This document shows, in pieces, positions 35,442-45,800 of a DNA stretch of 64,000 nt. The notes beneath the pieces are model-generated. The model was not told the DNA's origin and did no database searches. It saw only the letters and a program-made list of their open reading frames with translations. The position numbers and the translations under genes are program-made. This stretch comes from Catenibacillus scindens (GTDB lineage Bacteria; Bacillota; Clostridia; Lachnospirales; Lachnospiraceae), in assembly GCF_014202115.1 (NCBI RefSeq), contig NZ_JACHFW010000009.1:62001-126000 (forward strand), in the 5' to 3' direction. Positions within the stretch are counted from its first letter, which is position 1, and the number at the start of each line of letters is the position of its first letter.

Positions 35442-36665
35442 TCACTTTAACACAACTCTCTTAAAATTTTTCTTTCCCCGTTTTACAATAATGCCTTCGC
35501 CCTCAAGAGCTTCCCCGGCAAACACCTTTTTAAAATCGTCGATCTTTTCGCCGTCAACAGTGACGCCTCCCTGCTGCACAGCTCTGCGGCCTTCGGAGCG
35601 GGATGGTACAAGTCCGGATTTTACAAGAATGCTGACAATATCCAGACCGCCATTTTCCAGGTCATCTTCCGTCAGGGTACTTGTGGGCATTTGCTGAGAG
35701 TTTCCGGAAGCAAAAAGGCTGCGGGCGCTGTCCATAGCCGCCTGTGCTTCCTCCTCACCGTGTACAAGCTTTGTCAGTTCAAAAGCCAGGATTTCCTTGG
35801 CCTTATTTAACTGGCTGCCTTCCCAGGAATCCATAGCGTCAATCTCTTCCAGCGGAAGGAATGTAAGCATGCGGATAAAGCGAAGAACATCTGCATCCGC
35901 CACATTGCGCCAGTACTGGTAAAAATCAAAAGGTGATGTCTTTTTCGGATCCAGCCATACGGCACCTTTCTGAGTTTTACCCATCTTTTTGCCCTCGGAA
36001 TTTAATAAAAGGGTAATCGTCATAGCATAGGCATCTTTGCCCAGCTTTCTGCGAATCAGCTCAGTTCCTCCAAGCATATTGCTCCACTGATCATCCCCTC
36101 CAAACTGCATATTACATCCATATTTCTGGAACAGCATGTAAAAATCGTAGCTCTGCATGATCATGTAATTAAACTCAAGGAAGCTCAATCCTTTTTCCAT
36201 GCGCTGCTTGTAGCATTCTGCTGTCAACATCCGGTTGACGCTGAAATGCGCGCCCACTTCTCTTAACAGCTCTATATAATTTAATTTTAAAAGCCAGTCA
36301 GCATTGTTGACCATTAACGCTTTTCCATCGGAAAAATCAATAAAACGGCTCATCTGCTCTTTAAAACAGTCACAGTTGTGCTGGATCACTTCCGGTGTCA
36401 TCATGGAGCGCATATCCGTTCTTCCCGACGGATCGCCAATATAGCCTGTACCGCCGCCGATCAGGGCGATCGGCTTATTTCCCGCCATCTGAAGACGTTT
36501 CATCAGGCAAAGGGCCATAAAATGTCCCACATGGAGACTGTCGGCAGTTGGGTCAAACCCAATATAAAATGTTGCCTTTCCGTTGTTTACCAGTTCCCGG
36601 ATCTCCTCCTCATCTGTAAGCTGAGCCAAAAGACCTCTGGCTTTTAATTCCTCGAAAATTTTCAT
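35442..36665 (-). CDS. tyrS: Tyrosyl-tRNA synthetase
   Basis: A 407-residue class I synthetase. [23 protein letters not shown] carries the HIGH-type motif (HVGH), [18 protein letters not shown] is the tyrosine pocket region, and [12 protein letters not shown] is the KMSKS-type motif. An S4 domain ([24 protein letters not shown]) ends the protein. It charges tRNA-Tyr. Expression is controlled by the Tyr T-box leader upstream. Confidence 0.97.
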   Translation of the reverse strand: MKIFEELKARGLLAQLTDEEEIRELVNNGKATFYIGFDPTADSLHVGHFMALCLMKRLQMAGNKPIALIGGGTGYIGDPSGRTDMRSMMTPEVIQHNCDCFKEQMSRFIDFSDGKALMVNNADWLLKLNYIELLREVGAHFSVNRMLTAECYKQRMEKGLSFLEFNYMIMQSYDFYMLFQKYGCNMQFGGDDQWSNMLGGTELIRRKLGKDAYAMTITLLLNSEGKKMGKTQKGAVWLDPKKTSPFDFYQYWRNVADADVLRFIRMLTFLPLEEIDAMDSWEGSQLNKAKEILAFELTKLVHGEEEAQAAMDSARSLFASGNSQQMPTSTLTEDDLENGGLDIVSILVKSGLVPSRSEGRRAVQQGGVTVDGEKIDDFKKVFAGEALEGEGIIVKRGKKNFKRVVLK

Positions 36666-36726
36666 TTAATCTACCTCCTGTTTTATACACATTTTTCACG
36701 GGGATTTTAGCTTGTTCTCCACAGGA

Positions 36727-36783
36727 GCGCACTCCCCGCAAAAGAGTTTTATATCACAAAAAGCGCGTTTTCCTGTGATATAA
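36727..36783. repeat. Dispersed repeat C, copy 2
   Basis: Repeat with hairpin arms TTTATATCACA/TGTGATATAAA, lying between the T-box terminator and tyrS and touching the terminator's T-run. Similar to 25508-25565 and 47996-48057. Confidence 0.5.
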
Positions 36784-37189
36784 AAAAGTCCTTTTATATG
36801 ATCTCTCATATAAAAGGACGAAAAATTTCGTGTTACCACCTTTTTTCACAGCCGGCTTGCACCAGACTGCCTCAGAAAGTACGGCTTGATCCCACACTTT
36901 AACACTGTAGGAAAACTGCTAAAGTCTGAAAAAAAACGATACTCCTGCCTGCTAACGGTAGCACTCCGTCACATCCTAATCACCGGCCAAAGCCAGGCTT
37001 TCAGTGTGAAGCTTGGGGATGTATTCATCTGTGTCTATGCCTGCGCCTCTCACCATCCGGCAACTCTCTGTAGGTGTCCACACAAATTACTTATTCCCTT
37101 CACAGCCTGTAACTCATATAAAGTTTCTGAAAAACATTCCGCTGTGTAAAGACTGTTTTAAATCTATCACAAACATCCCGGATTGTCAA
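36782..37189 (-). promoter_or_regulatory. Tyrosine T-box riboswitch with promoter
   Basis: Minus-strand promoter TTGACA (37184-37189), 17 bases, TAGATT (37161-37166). The leader contains a stem I region with the specifier codon TAC in GAATACATCC (codon at 37021-37023), the T-box AAGGTGGTAACACGA (36828-36842) and a 14-base-pair terminator stem (36788-36801 with 36806-36819) followed by six T. Uncharged tRNA-Tyr should favour the antiterminator and allow tyrS transcription. The -35 box overlaps the stop codon of the preceding PII-like gene. Confidence 0.93.
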
Positions 37190-37875
37190 GCGTCATCTTC
37201 AGTTTCTTCCTGTCTTAATCCAATAGCGCTTGTCACAGGAAGTGAGAAGACAATCGTATGGTTTTTAGTGCCAAGGCCGCATTTTTCCATGATCGCCCTC
37301 ATAATATCATTCTTCTGACTCGTCTTTGTAACAATAAGTACCATCTCTTTCTCCTCAGCCAGAGATATGCCCAGGAACTTTTTCGCCCTCTCCATACCTG
37401 TGCCCTTGGCATGAAGGACTGTACCGCCGCCGGCATTAGCCCCGCGGGCCGCGTCCATAACTTCGTCCATACTTCCCTGATCGGCAATAGCCACTAACAG
37501 CTCATATTCTGTTCCTTTCAACTGCGATTCCTCCTCTTTTTCATAGGGCTGATTCTGGATCAGAAATTGGAGTACTTTCTTCCCCCCAACACTTCCCATG
37601 GGAATAATAAAGGCAATACCTGTACCTGCCACGTCAATCTGCATCTCCTGAATCAAACCGTGTTTTAATTGCTTCCACATCTGTCCGGTCACAACACAGG
37701 CCGTCACCACTTTTTCAGAGGCTTCCAGGCCGAAATAATCCAGTATAGCACTGTTGGCCGTCCCTCTGGCAAGAGATCCGAAAACAACGAAGCTCCCATG
37801 TCTTTGAAAGAAATCCTGAAACTTATTCCTCATATTACGATTACTGATGGTCACCATTAAATATAATCTGCTCAT
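37186..37875 (-). CDS. PII-like nitrogen regulatory family protein linked to DUF1538
   Basis: A 229-residue protein that looks like two tandem ferredoxin-like PII/GlnB domains. The second half is clearest: YELLVAIADQGSMDEVMDAARGANAGGGTVLHAKGTG, with the nucleotide-binding style of GlnB relatives. It follows the DUF1538 membrane gene by 11 bases, and such PII-like proteins commonly sit next to the transporter they gate. The ATG at 37875 is chosen because AAGGGAG lies six bases upstream; the ATG at 37881 overlaps that site. Ligand not known. Confidence 0.8.
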   Translation of the reverse strand: MSRLYLMVTISNRNMRNKFQDFFQRHGSFVVFGSLARGTANSAILDYFGLEASEKVVTACVVTGQMWKQLKHGLIQEMQIDVAGTGIAFIIPMGSVGGKKVLQFLIQNQPYEKEEESQLKGTEYELLVAIADQGSMDEVMDAARGANAGGGTVLHAKGTGMERAKKFLGISLAEEKEMVLIVTKTSQKNDIMRAIMEKCGLGTKNHTIVFSLPVTSAIGLRQEETEDDA

Positions 37876-37886
37876 AGGCATCTCCC

Positions 37887-39431
37887 TTATAATTCGATAA
37901 TATCATCATCACCATAAGCTTCCAGAGGAAGAACTTCATATACGACAGTTCTTGAAATATTTTCCGACTTGCGTGTATCTTTGATCTTGTAGATCAAACC
38001 CAGGATCTGTATAGTGATGAGCGGCGTCATGGCAACCATGGCTACAACGCCAAAAGCATCCGTAACAACATTTCCGCCGGCGGCCTCACAGGCGCCCATA
38101 GCAAAAGGCAGCAAAAATGTGGCTGTCATCGGTCCGGAGGCAACCCCGCCAGAGTCAAAGGCAATCGCAGTGAAAATCTTTGGCACAAACTTTGCCAAAA
38201 TCAGCGCCAGCAGATAACCAGGAATCAAAAACCAGAATATGGAAATACCTGTAAGTACCCGGATCATCGCCAGGCCCAGGGATATAGCTACGCCCACAGA
38301 AAGGCTCAGACCCATAGCTTTTCCGGAGATGGCCCCGGAAGTCAGTTCTTCTACCTGTTCCCTGAGGACATAAACAGCCGGCTCGGCTCTTACAATAAAA
38401 TAACCGATGAGCATTCCGATAGGAATAATGACCCACGCGTAGGGAAGTCCGGCGATCACCTGACCAAGATAATTTCCGGCAGGCATAAAGCCTACATTGA
38501 CTCCGGTAAGGAACAGAACCAGACCGATGTATGTATAGGCAATACCAATAATAATCTTCACAATAGATTTCTTGTTCAGATGAAGTGAGAAAAGCTGAAA
38601 CAGGGCAAAAAAGACAACAATAGGCAGCAATGACACAAAAATCTCCTGCATGTAGTGGGGAATCCCTTCCGCAAAGAGCCGTCCCATCTCTATGGAATTG
38701 TCCGCATCAGGAATAACCGTCTGAGTATACACGCCCCCATCGGGATGATAGATCATTCCCAGGACAAGCACCGCAAGGATCGGCCCGATGGAGCATAAAG
38801 ATACAAGGCCGAAACTGTCATTCTCCGCGTGTTTATCGCTTCGCACCGCGGAAAAACCAATACCCAGGGCCATAATAAAAGGCACTGTCATAGGGCCTGT
38901 GGTCACGCCGCCCGAATCGAAGGCCACTGCAATAAAGTCCTCCGGCACAAAAAACGCGATAATAAATACAATAGGATACAATATCCAGAGCATATAAGAC
39001 AGGGGAATCCCCAGCAGCATTCTTAAAATAGCCGCCACAAGAAAAATTCCCACCCCCGCCGCCACCGCCACGATCAGCGTCATGTCAGGCACCGACGGAA
39101 CCTGTCCGGCCAGAACCTGAAGATCCGGTTCAGATATGGTGATTATAAAACCGAGGATAAAACAGATAAGGGCGACAATACCAACTTTCTTTGTCTTTGC
39201 CATCCGGGTACCCATCCGCTCCCCCATGGGCGTCATGGCCATCTCAGCTCCCAATGTAAAAAACATCATTCCGACAATCAGCAAAACAGCTCCAATAATA
39301 AAAGCCATTAAAATACTGTTGGATATGGGCGCTATGGTAAAACACAGCAGCATCACAATACCAATAATTGGCAGCACAGCCTCAAGGGCCTCTTTGAGTT
39401 TCTCAAGCAATTTTGTTTGGTATGATCTCAA
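37887..39431 (-). CDS. DUF1538 membrane protein (putative transporter)
   Basis: A 514-residue protein with about twelve membrane segments arranged as two similar halves. The repeats are easy to see: AVAFDSGGVTTGPMTVPFIMALGIGFSAV in the first half and AIAFDSGGVASGPMTATFLLPFAMGACEA in the second. DUF1538 proteins are thought to be transporters; the paired DSGGVxxGPMT motifs may line a pore. The likely start is TTG at 39431, eleven bases after AAAGGA. A four-codon reading frame, ATG AGC GCG TAT TGA, ends on the same bases and could couple translation. Operon with the PII-like gene. Confidence 0.82.
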   Translation of the reverse strand: MRSYQTKLLEKLKEALEAVLPIIGIVMLLCFTIAPISNSILMAFIIGAVLLIVGMMFFTLGAEMAMTPMGERMGTRMAKTKKVGIVALICFILGFIITISEPDLQVLAGQVPSVPDMTLIVAVAAGVGIFLVAAILRMLLGIPLSYMLWILYPIVFIIAFFVPEDFIAVAFDSGGVTTGPMTVPFIMALGIGFSAVRSDKHAENDSFGLVSLCSIGPILAVLVLGMIYHPDGGVYTQTVIPDADNSIEMGRLFAEGIPHYMQEIFVSLLPIVVFFALFQLFSLHLNKKSIVKIIIGIAYTYIGLVLFLTGVNVGFMPAGNYLGQVIAGLPYAWVIIPIGMLIGYFIVRAEPAVYVLREQVEELTSGAISGKAMGLSLSVGVAISLGLAMIRVLTGISIFWFLIPGYLLALILAKFVPKIFTAIAFDSGGVASGPMTATFLLPFAMGACEAAGGNVVTDAFGVVAMVAMTPLITIQILGLIYKIKDTRKSENISRTVVYEVLPLEAYGDDDIIEL

Positions 39432-39602
39432 TACGCGCTCATTCCTTTCTCTTTTTGGCAGTATATAATCTAAGACTGACCCGCCGTTTTTTAGGTGGGA
39501 TTTGGACCAGCTTTATCTGGCACAATACATCTTTTGTCTGATATATACTGTGGTTGTCGGGTTACAAAGAGTATAATACAAAGAACAGTCCTCACCTGGG
39601 GA

Positions 39603-39681
39603 TGTGTGCCAAAGGCACTGTAGGAAAAGCCAAATGGACACGCGAGCGCGTCTGCTTGGCTCACTGCCCGCGAAAATAAAA
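39603..39681. repeat. Dispersed repeat B, copy 1 (two hairpins)
   Basis: Hairpin GTGCC-AAA-GGCAC, about ten bases, then a larger hairpin from GCCAA (39629-39633) to TTGGC (39656-39660). The last 53 bases match 48174-48226 at 44 of 53 positions by direct count. The rest of the 39432-40065 gap (for example 39682-39990) shows no gene I can support. Confidence 0.65.
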
Positions 39682-39996
39682 CACCTTTGTTTGGGAAATA
39701 TTTAGATGAATAAATATTGAAGACAAAAAACTGCCTGTTTATCTTACGAAAAACGAGAAAAAAGAATGTTTTCACACAAATTCACGAACGCTCTGCTCAC
39801 TTGGAAGAACCGTTCCTGCATAATACATTTTTTATTATACACGAAAAATCACTTTTGGAAAAGAGGCTTTTTTGTTTTTTTGAAAAACACGCATCAGCCC
39901 ACGCCATCTGCGAAACCGCGCCGCTCCTTGCTTATGCCCTTTCTTTGCGTATATCCCGTCCCGGCCTATCAGGCAATGATGTCTGTTGAAAAGAAA

Positions 39997-40019
39997 AGCA
40001 GGGGCCAAAAGCCCCTGCT
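39997..40019 (-). terminator. Terminator of the Gfo/Idh oxidoreductase gene
   Basis: Nine-base-pair stem AGCAGGGGC/GCCCCTGCT, five-base loop, followed by TTTCTTTTC on the minus strand. Confidence 0.9.
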
Positions 40020-40065
40020 CAAAGTATCTGTCAAAATCTAACAATCACAGCAGATTTTAAACCAC

Positions 40066-41109
40066 TTATTCAAATTTAATTGCTTTATTTGTTCTGGCAG
40101 ATTCTCTGACAGCATCCAGGAAGCGGAGAATACGGCGCACCTGATCATTTTTAACCATCAGTTCTTCTTTGCCATAATAAGCGTTAATGAAATTTACAAA
40201 ATAATCTCTGTGGGAACACTCTACATCCGGCAGCGGCTCTTCATAGAGAAGACCTGGTTCTGGCGGTCCAAAGCTTCTTGTGGGGCCTGCGGCTGTCATA
40301 GTGATCTTTCCGGGAACATTTTCCAGAAGATGTTTTGTGCGGACGATCTTGCCTGCGCCGGAGAAATCGTCGATTATAGCGCTGCCCTTATTTCCGCCGA
40401 TAAACCATCCGCGCTTCGGTGTGAGATAGTATGTACCAAGCTCAATCTCAGCAGTAATATTATTTTTAAAGCGAACGATAATGTTAAAATAGTCATCTAC
40501 TTTCTCATTGATAACATTTTTAACATCGGCAAAAATGGTGTCAATCTCACTTGGAACCATCTGGAGAATCTGGTCGATGAGATGTACGCCCCAGTCATAA
40601 AGCATTCCGCCGCCCATCTCAGGGTAAATATGCCAGTCATGCATATTTCCGTTAACACCATAAAGCTGAGATTTGATAATATAAACATCGCCCACAAGGT
40701 TCTGATCAAACACAGCTTTCATGCGGCGGTAATCATAATCCCATCTTCTCTGATGATGGATGGTAAACATGACATTACACTCTTGTGTCACTTTAACCAT
40801 CTCGTCAAATTCCGCAACGCTCATTGCCGCCGGTTTCTCGCAGATAATGTGCTTGCCTGCTCTGGCAGCTTTGACCGTCATCTCTTTGTGCAGAGGATTT
40901 GGAACTGAAATAATAACAACATTAATATCCTCTTTTAATAAATCATCAGCGTTATCATAGATCTTAACGCCTGCTGGAACATCGGTGAGCTGTTCTGGGT
41001 TTGTATCACATACAGCCACAAGTTCCATTTCGTCAAAACTCTGAACCATGTCCGCATGATTGTGCCCCATAAAACCAAAGCCAATGATACCAACTTTAAT
41101 CTTCTCCAT
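40066..41109 (-). CDS. Gfo/Idh/MocA family NAD(P)-dependent oxidoreductase
   Basis: A 347-residue protein. Rossmann start VGIIGFGFMGHNHADM (residues 6-21), the family lysine in HIICEKPAAMS (GKHIICEKP), and the catalytic histidine region in YDWGVHLIDQILQ. Members oxidise or reduce sugars, inositols or sugar nucleotides; substrate not readable. It is a single gene with its own promoter (41221-41249) and terminator. Confidence 0.92.
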   Translation of the reverse strand: MEKIKVGIIGFGFMGHNHADMVQSFDEMELVAVCDTNPEQLTDVPAGVKIYDNADDLLKEDINVVIISVPNPLHKEMTVKAARAGKHIICEKPAAMSVAEFDEMVKVTQECNVMFTIHHQRRWDYDYRRMKAVFDQNLVGDVYIIKSQLYGVNGNMHDWHIYPEMGGGMLYDWGVHLIDQILQMVPSEIDTIFADVKNVINEKVDDYFNIIVRFKNNITAEIELGTYYLTPKRGWFIGGNKGSAIIDDFSGAGKIVRTKHLLENVPGKITMTAAGPTRSFGPPEPGLLYEEPLPDVECSHRDYFVNFINAYYGKEELMVKNDQVRRILRFLDAVRESARTNKAIKFE

Positions 41110-41220
41110 GTCACTTACCTCCTGTTTTACAAATCAGCACGACTGGGAATCCTATGAGTTGCCTGACAAATGGGCATGATATACAAACTGAATAAATTTC
41201 CCACTCCATGCACTATTATT

Positions 41221-41249
41221 ATAATACCATTTCACCAAGGGTACGTCAA
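41221..41249 (-). promoter_or_regulatory. Promoter of the Gfo/Idh oxidoreductase gene
   Basis: On the minus strand TTGACG (41244-41249), 17 bases, TATTAT (41221-41226). Confidence 0.65.
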
Positions 41250-41342
41250 TGAAATTTCTGAAACAGAAAAGTAAATATATCACCTTTCGTTACTATTCGC
41301 AGCAGTGGGAAGCACTTGCTGTTTCCCGCATAAAACAGAGAT

Positions 41343-42122
41343 TCAGTCTGCAGACAATACGGCCGCTTTCATCTTCCTCACATAGTCGGCCACATAGGGA
41401 ACGCAGTCTTCCTTATACTCCTCACAGATTTTGACAATGGCGCTCCCAACAATAACGCCGTCACAGACTCCGGCCATCTTTTTTGCCTGGTCGGAAGTAG
41501 AAATTCCAAAGCCGACGGCACACGGAATATCCTTCTGCGCTTTGACAAGGCCTATCATCTGGCCTATATCCGTAGTAATCTCGCTGCGCATCCCCGTAAC
41601 TCCCAGGGAAGATACGCAATATACAAATCCCGAAGCTTCCCTTGCGATCATTGAAATACGCTCATGGGATGTCGGGGCGATGAGGGAGATGAGATCCAGG
41701 CCAAATTCTTTACATACCTGGTCAAACTCTTCTTTCTCCTCATAGGGCACATCCGGCAGGATCAGGCCGTCCATACCAAGGGCCGCCGCCCGCTCTATAA
41801 ACCGGCGGGTACCATAGGAAAATACCACGTTGGCGTAAGTCATAAACACCATAGGCACCTGAGTCTCTTTCCGGATCTGTTCCACCATCAAAAAAATCTT
41901 ATCTGTTGTCGCGCCGCCCGCCAGGGCCCGTGTGCTGGCCGCCTGGATCACGGGACCTTCCGCCGTAGGATCGGAAAAAGGAATTCCAAGCTCAATAAGA
42001 TCCGCACCAGCCTCGGCCATAGCCAGCACAAGCTGACGGCTCACATCAAGGTTTGGGTCACCACAGGTAATAAACGGTATAAATGCTTTTTTATTTTCAA
42101 AGGCTTTACCAATTTTACTCAT
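41343..42122 (-). CDS. trpA: Tryptophan synthase alpha chain
   Basis: A 259-residue TIM barrel cleaving indole-3-glycerol phosphate to indole. [32 protein letters not shown] and the C-terminal phosphate-binding [10 protein letters not shown] are present. Catalytic Glu44 matches Glu49 of E. coli; the position of E. coli Asp60 is Glu55 here. The ATG at 42122 overlaps the trpB stop (ATGAGTAA), the usual coupling of a complex whose subunits assemble together. Last gene of the operon. A longer in-frame extension upstream is not coding; it overlaps trpB. Confidence 0.96.
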   Translation of the reverse strand: MSKIGKAFENKKAFIPFITCGDPNLDVSRQLVLAMAEAGADLIELGIPFSDPTAEGPVIQAASTRALAGGATTDKIFLMVEQIRKETQVPMVFMTYANVVFSYGTRRFIERAAALGMDGLILPDVPYEEKEEFDQVCKEFGLDLISLIAPTSHERISMIAREASGFVYCVSSLGVTGMRSEITTDIGQMIGLVKAQKDIPCAVGFGISTSDQAKKMAGVCDGVIVGSAIVKICEEYKEDCVPYVADYVRKMKAAVLSAD

Positions 42123-43299
42123 AAATATCCTCCCCTCTGTATCTGGCAATGGCCGCACAATCCTTATCCCCCCGGCCTGATAAATTAATGACCATGATCT
42201 TGTCCGGCCCCATTTCCGGCGCCAGTTTCTTTGCGTATGCCACAGCGTGAGCGCTCTCAATCGCCGGGATGATCCCCTCCGTCCTGGAGAGATATTCAAA
42301 AGCATCCACAGCCTCGTCATCGGTGACAGCCACATACTCTGCCCGGCCTATATCATAAAGATGCGCATGTTCCGGCCCTATACCCGGATAGTCAAGGCCT
42401 GCGGAAATGGAATACACCGGAGCAATCTGTCCATATTCGTCCTGACAAAAATAGGATTTCATGCCGTGGAAGATACCAAGTTTTCCCGTGGCGATAGTGG
42501 CCGCCGTCTGAGCCGTATTCACGCCGCGGCCCGCGGCCTCACAGCCAATGAGGCGCACACTTTCATCTTCAATAAAATGATAAAAAGCGCCGATGGCGTT
42601 GGAGCCTCCCCCCACACAGGCCAGTACCGCATCCGGCAGCCGTCCTTCTTTTTCAAGGACCTGCTCTTTAATTTCTTTGGAAATCACCGCTTGAAAATCC
42701 CGGACAATGGTTGGGAAAGGATGGGGGCCCATCACTGAACCGAGGACATAATGGGTATCTGAGATACGGTTCGTCCACTCTCTCATCGTTTCAGAGACAG
42801 CATCCTTTAATGTCCCTGTCCCGGAAGATACCGGATGAACCTTGGCCCCAAGAAGACGCATGCGGTACACATTCAGCGCCTGACGTTTTGTGTCTTTCTC
42901 GCCCATAAAAATTTCACATTCCATATCCATAAGCGCCGCCACCGTGGCTGTAGCCACACCATGCTGCCCTGCTCCCGTCTCGGCAATCACCCGGTTCTTT
43001 CCCATTTTTTTCGCCAAAAGCACCTGTCCGATCACGTTGTTGATCTTGTGGGCCCCGGTATGGTTTAAATCTTCCCTCTTTAAATAAATCCTGGCCCCGC
43101 CAAGATCCCTGGTCATACGTCCGGCATAATAAAGCCTTGAAGGCCGCCCCGCATAGTTATTCAGCAGATCTGTAAGTTCCCGGTTAAAGTCACTGTCATT
43201 TTTATAGTGATCATAGGCTTCTTCCAGCTCAATGACTGCGTTCATCAGTGTTTCGGGAATATACTGACCGCCGTGTATTCCAAATCTTCCTCTTGACAT
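42115..43299 (-). CDS. trpB: Tryptophan synthase beta chain
   Basis: A 394-residue PLP enzyme joining indole and serine to make tryptophan. The cofactor lysine is Lys85 in [26 protein letters not shown] binds the phosphate of PLP and [13 protein letters not shown] is the substrate loop. The start at 43299 is supported by GGAAGTAGGAAA upstream. Another in-frame ATG at 43317 overlaps the trpF stop as ATGA but lacks a site. Confidence 0.97.
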   Translation of the reverse strand: MSRGRFGIHGGQYIPETLMNAVIELEEAYDHYKNDSDFNRELTDLLNNYAGRPSRLYYAGRMTRDLGGARIYLKREDLNHTGAHKINNVIGQVLLAKKMGKNRVIAETGAGQHGVATATVAALMDMECEIFMGEKDTKRQALNVYRMRLLGAKVHPVSSGTGTLKDAVSETMREWTNRISDTHYVLGSVMGPHPFPTIVRDFQAVISKEIKEQVLEKEGRLPDAVLACVGGGSNAIGAFYHFIEDESVRLIGCEAAGRGVNTAQTAATIATGKLGIFHGMKSYFCQDEYGQIAPVYSISAGLDYPGIGPEHAHLYDIGRAEYVAVTDDEAVDAFEYLSRTEGIIPAIESAHAVAYAKKLAPEMGPDKIMVINLSGRGDKDCAAIARYRGEDIYE

Positions 43300-43313
43300 T
43301 TTCCTACTTCCTT

Positions 43314-43925
43314 TCATCTGTTTTTTCGGAGAATATCTACGATCCGACAGATCTTATCTCCATCTTTTCTTCCATCAGTCTCTACGCCGCTGCTCACATC
43401 CATTCCCCAGGGATGGAGCGCCTCCCGCGCCTGCCAGATGTTTTCTTCATTTAGGCCGCCTGCCAGAAAGTAAGGGCGGTCCATCATTTTCGGCAAAGTC
43501 CAGTCAAAAACCTTGCCATCCCCGGCGCCGCCGTCTAAAAGTACCATATCCGCGCTGCTCTTTCCGGCGGCCAGTATATCTTCCTTGCTTTTTATTTTAA
43601 AAGCTTTAATGATCACTGCTCCTTTTGGCACCAGCCCCCTGAGGCGGCGAATATAATCTTCATCCTCACTGCCATGGAGCTGTGCGGCTCCGATAATCCT
43701 CTCATTTAATAGCTGTCCCACCAAAGCCTCATCTTCATCCACAAAAACCCCTACGGCCACAATCCGTTTATCCAGCATGGATGAAAGCAGCCTCAGCCGG
43801 CTGGGTGTAATATTTCGTTTACTCTTTGGATAATTGACAATAAATCCGGCATAATCGGGAAGCGCCATGTTGACACAGGCAATATCCTCTTCACGGCTGA
43901 GCCCGCATATTTTAATCCGGGTCAT
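43314..43925 (-). CDS. trpF: Phosphoribosylanthranilate isomerase
   Basis: A 203-residue TIM barrel. It begins [15 protein letters not shown] with the catalytic Cys7 in KICG; the catalytic Asp lies in [15 protein letters not shown], and [13 protein letters not shown] and GMDVSSGVE complete the phosphate site. The start at 43925 has AAGGAG eight bases upstream and overlaps the end of trpC by 14 bases. Confidence 0.95.
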   Translation of the reverse strand: MTRIKICGLSREEDIACVNMALPDYAGFIVNYPKSKRNITPSRLRLLSSMLDKRIVAVGVFVDEDEALVGQLLNERIIGAAQLHGSEDEDYIRRLRGLVPKGAVIIKAFKIKSKEDILAAGKSSADMVLLDGGAGDGKVFDWTLPKMMDRPYFLAGGLNEENIWQAREALHPWGMDVSSGVETDGRKDGDKICRIVDILRKNR

Positions 43926-44721
43926 AGGCACTGCTCCTTCCGGCAAGATAATCAAGCATCTTCTTTTTATTTTTCGCCCGCATCAGTGTTTCACCGATCA
44001 GCACCGCGTCTGTGCCGTTAAGCTTTAGAGCTTTCACATCTTCCGCTGTCTTTATACCGCTTTCGGAGACAAACAGAGTATTTTCCGGTGCCAGATCCTT
44101 CAGCCGCCGGCTGTTTTCAAGGTTCACTGAAAAATCTTTAAGATTTCGGTTGTTAACGCCAACAATCTTGGCCCCCGCCTTTGCGGATCTTAAAACCTCC
44201 TCAGGGGTATGAGCCTCCACCAGGGCGTCCATCCCAAGTTCATTTGCGAGCTGGATGCCATCTTTAAGGCAGGCGTCGTCCAGTATGGCGCAGATGAGAA
44301 GCACAGCGCCGGCGCCCAAAGCCTTGGCCTCATAAATCATATATGGATCGACAGTGAAATCTTTTCTCAAAACAGGAATACTGACTGCGGCGGCAATTCC
44401 TTTTAAATAATCATTCCTTCCAAGAAACCAGAAAGGCTCTGTAAGACAGGAAATAGCTGCCGCCCCGGCAGTTTCATAATCCAAAGCGATGGCCAGCCAT
44501 GGGAAATCTTTGGCAATGATCCCTTTGGACGGGGATGCCTTTTTAACTTCACATATAAAGGCCAGCTCCGGTCCATTAAGAGCGTCAAAAAACCTGTGGG
44601 TCCGGGGATCTTCTTTCAGGCGGCAACGCGCTTTTTTCTCCATCTCCTCTAAGGATATCTTTCTTTTTTGTTCTTCCACCCGATCTTTTGTCTTTTTTGC
44701 TATTTCCTCAAGTATATTCAT
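43912..44721 (-). CDS. trpC: Indole-3-glycerol phosphate synthase
   Basis: A 269-residue TIM barrel with N-terminal helix. FICEVKKASPSKGIIAKDF carries the catalytic lysine region, VLRKDFTVDPYMIYEAKALGAGAVLLI and VGVNNRNLKDFSVNLENS are signature stretches, and LFVSESGIKTAEDV ends the active site. AGGAG precedes the ATG. TrpC and TrpF are separate proteins here, unlike the E. coli fusion. Confidence 0.96.
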   Translation of the reverse strand: MNILEEIAKKTKDRVEEQKRKISLEEMEKKARCRLKEDPRTHRFFDALNGPELAFICEVKKASPSKGIIAKDFPWLAIALDYETAGAAAISCLTEPFWFLGRNDYLKGIAAAVSIPVLRKDFTVDPYMIYEAKALGAGAVLLICAILDDACLKDGIQLANELGMDALVEAHTPEEVLRSAKAGAKIVGVNNRNLKDFSVNLENSRRLKDLAPENTLFVSESGIKTAEDVKALKLNGTDAVLIGETLMRAKNKKKMLDYLAGRSSAYDPD

Positions 44722-44780
44722 AAAATCTCCTATCTTTTTATCTGCCGGTATGTATCCCGGCCAGGCTTTGATTCATTCCC

Positions 44781-45800
44781 TCAATCCGCTGTCTTATTGC
44801 TCTCCCGGACAAAATCTTCCAGCACTTTCTTTGCCGATCCATCGTCAATAAGCTGTTGGGCCATCCTAACGCCTGATGCCATATCCGGCGCCGCCCCTGT
44901 AATATAAAGGGCTGCTCCCGCGTTTAAACACACGGCCTGGCGTTTCGGTCCCCGTTCCCTGCCATCCAGGATATCCCGTGTGATCATGGCATTTTGGGCC
45001 GGTGTACCTCCGGTCAGCTCCTCTTTTGAACAGCGTTCATAGCCAAACTGTTCCGGTGTAATCACATAGGACTGGAACCATCCGTCTTTGATCTCGCAGA
45101 CCGATGTTGGCGCGCTCATTGAGATTTCATCCAGCTTATCCTGTCCGTAAACAACCATTCCCCGGACAACGCCAAGCTTTGCCATAACCTGGGCCAAAGG
45201 CTCCACCAATGCTTCCTCATAGACGCCCATAAGCTCCATATTGGCGCCCGCCGGGTTGGACAGCGGCCCCAATATATTAAATACCGTCCGTATGCCAAGT
45301 TCTTTTCGTATGGGCGCCACGTATTTCATGGCAATGTGATAATTCTGAGCAAATAAAAAACAGATATTGATCTTTTTTAACAGTCTGGCACTGTGTTCCG
45401 GGGAAAGGTTGATCTTTACCCCAAGAGCCTCCAAAACATCGGCTGCCCCGGATTTCGACGATGCTGCCCGGTTGCCGTGTTTTGCCACGGGAACCCCCGC
45501 CGCCGCAATAACAAGAGCGCTTGTGGTGGAAATATTAAATGAATTGGCCCCGTCGCCTCCCGTCCCAACAATTTCCAGAACATTCATATCATGGAGAAGT
45601 TTGATACAGTGAGCCCGCATTCCCGCTGCGGAGGCGGTAATCTCATCAATTGTCTCGCCTTTCATGGAGAGAGCTGTCAGGTAGGCAGACATCTGCACAT
45701 CTGTGGCCCGCCCTTCCATGATCTCGTCCATAACAGTCTGAGCTTCCTCAAATGTCAGATCCTCTTTCCGGGCTAATTTAATAATTGCATCTTTAATCAT
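44781..45800 (-). CDS. trpD: Anthranilate phosphoribosyltransferase
   Basis: A 339-residue enzyme adding phosphoribose to anthranilate. [52 protein letters not shown] is the PRPP- and substrate-binding core, near residues 77-128. Its ATG overlaps the trpG stop as ATGATTAA, with AAGGAGG inside the trpG end as ribosome site. There is no fused glutaminase. Confidence 0.97.
   Translation of the reverse strand: MIKDAIIKLARKEDLTFEEAQTVMDEIMEGRATDVQMSAYLTALSMKGETIDEITASAAGMRAHCIKLLHDMNVLEIVGTGGDGANSFNISTTSALVIAAAGVPVAKHGNRAASSKSGAADVLEALGVKINLSPEHSARLLKKINICFLFAQNYHIAMKYVAPIRKELGIRTVFNILGPLSNPAGANMELMGVYEEALVEPLAQVMAKLGVVRGMVVYGQDKLDEISMSAPTSVCEIKDGWFQSYVITPEQFGYERCSKEELTGGTPAQNAMITRDILDGRERGPKRQAVCLNAGAALYITGAAPDMASGVRMAQQLIDDGSAKKVLEDFVRESNKTAD

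Noticed and set aside
39491-39775. 94-codon frame in the DUF1538 upstream gap, similar in part to a frame at 48057-48311
   Set aside because: The resemblance arises from repeat B DNA; neither frame has a start signal, so these are not proteins.
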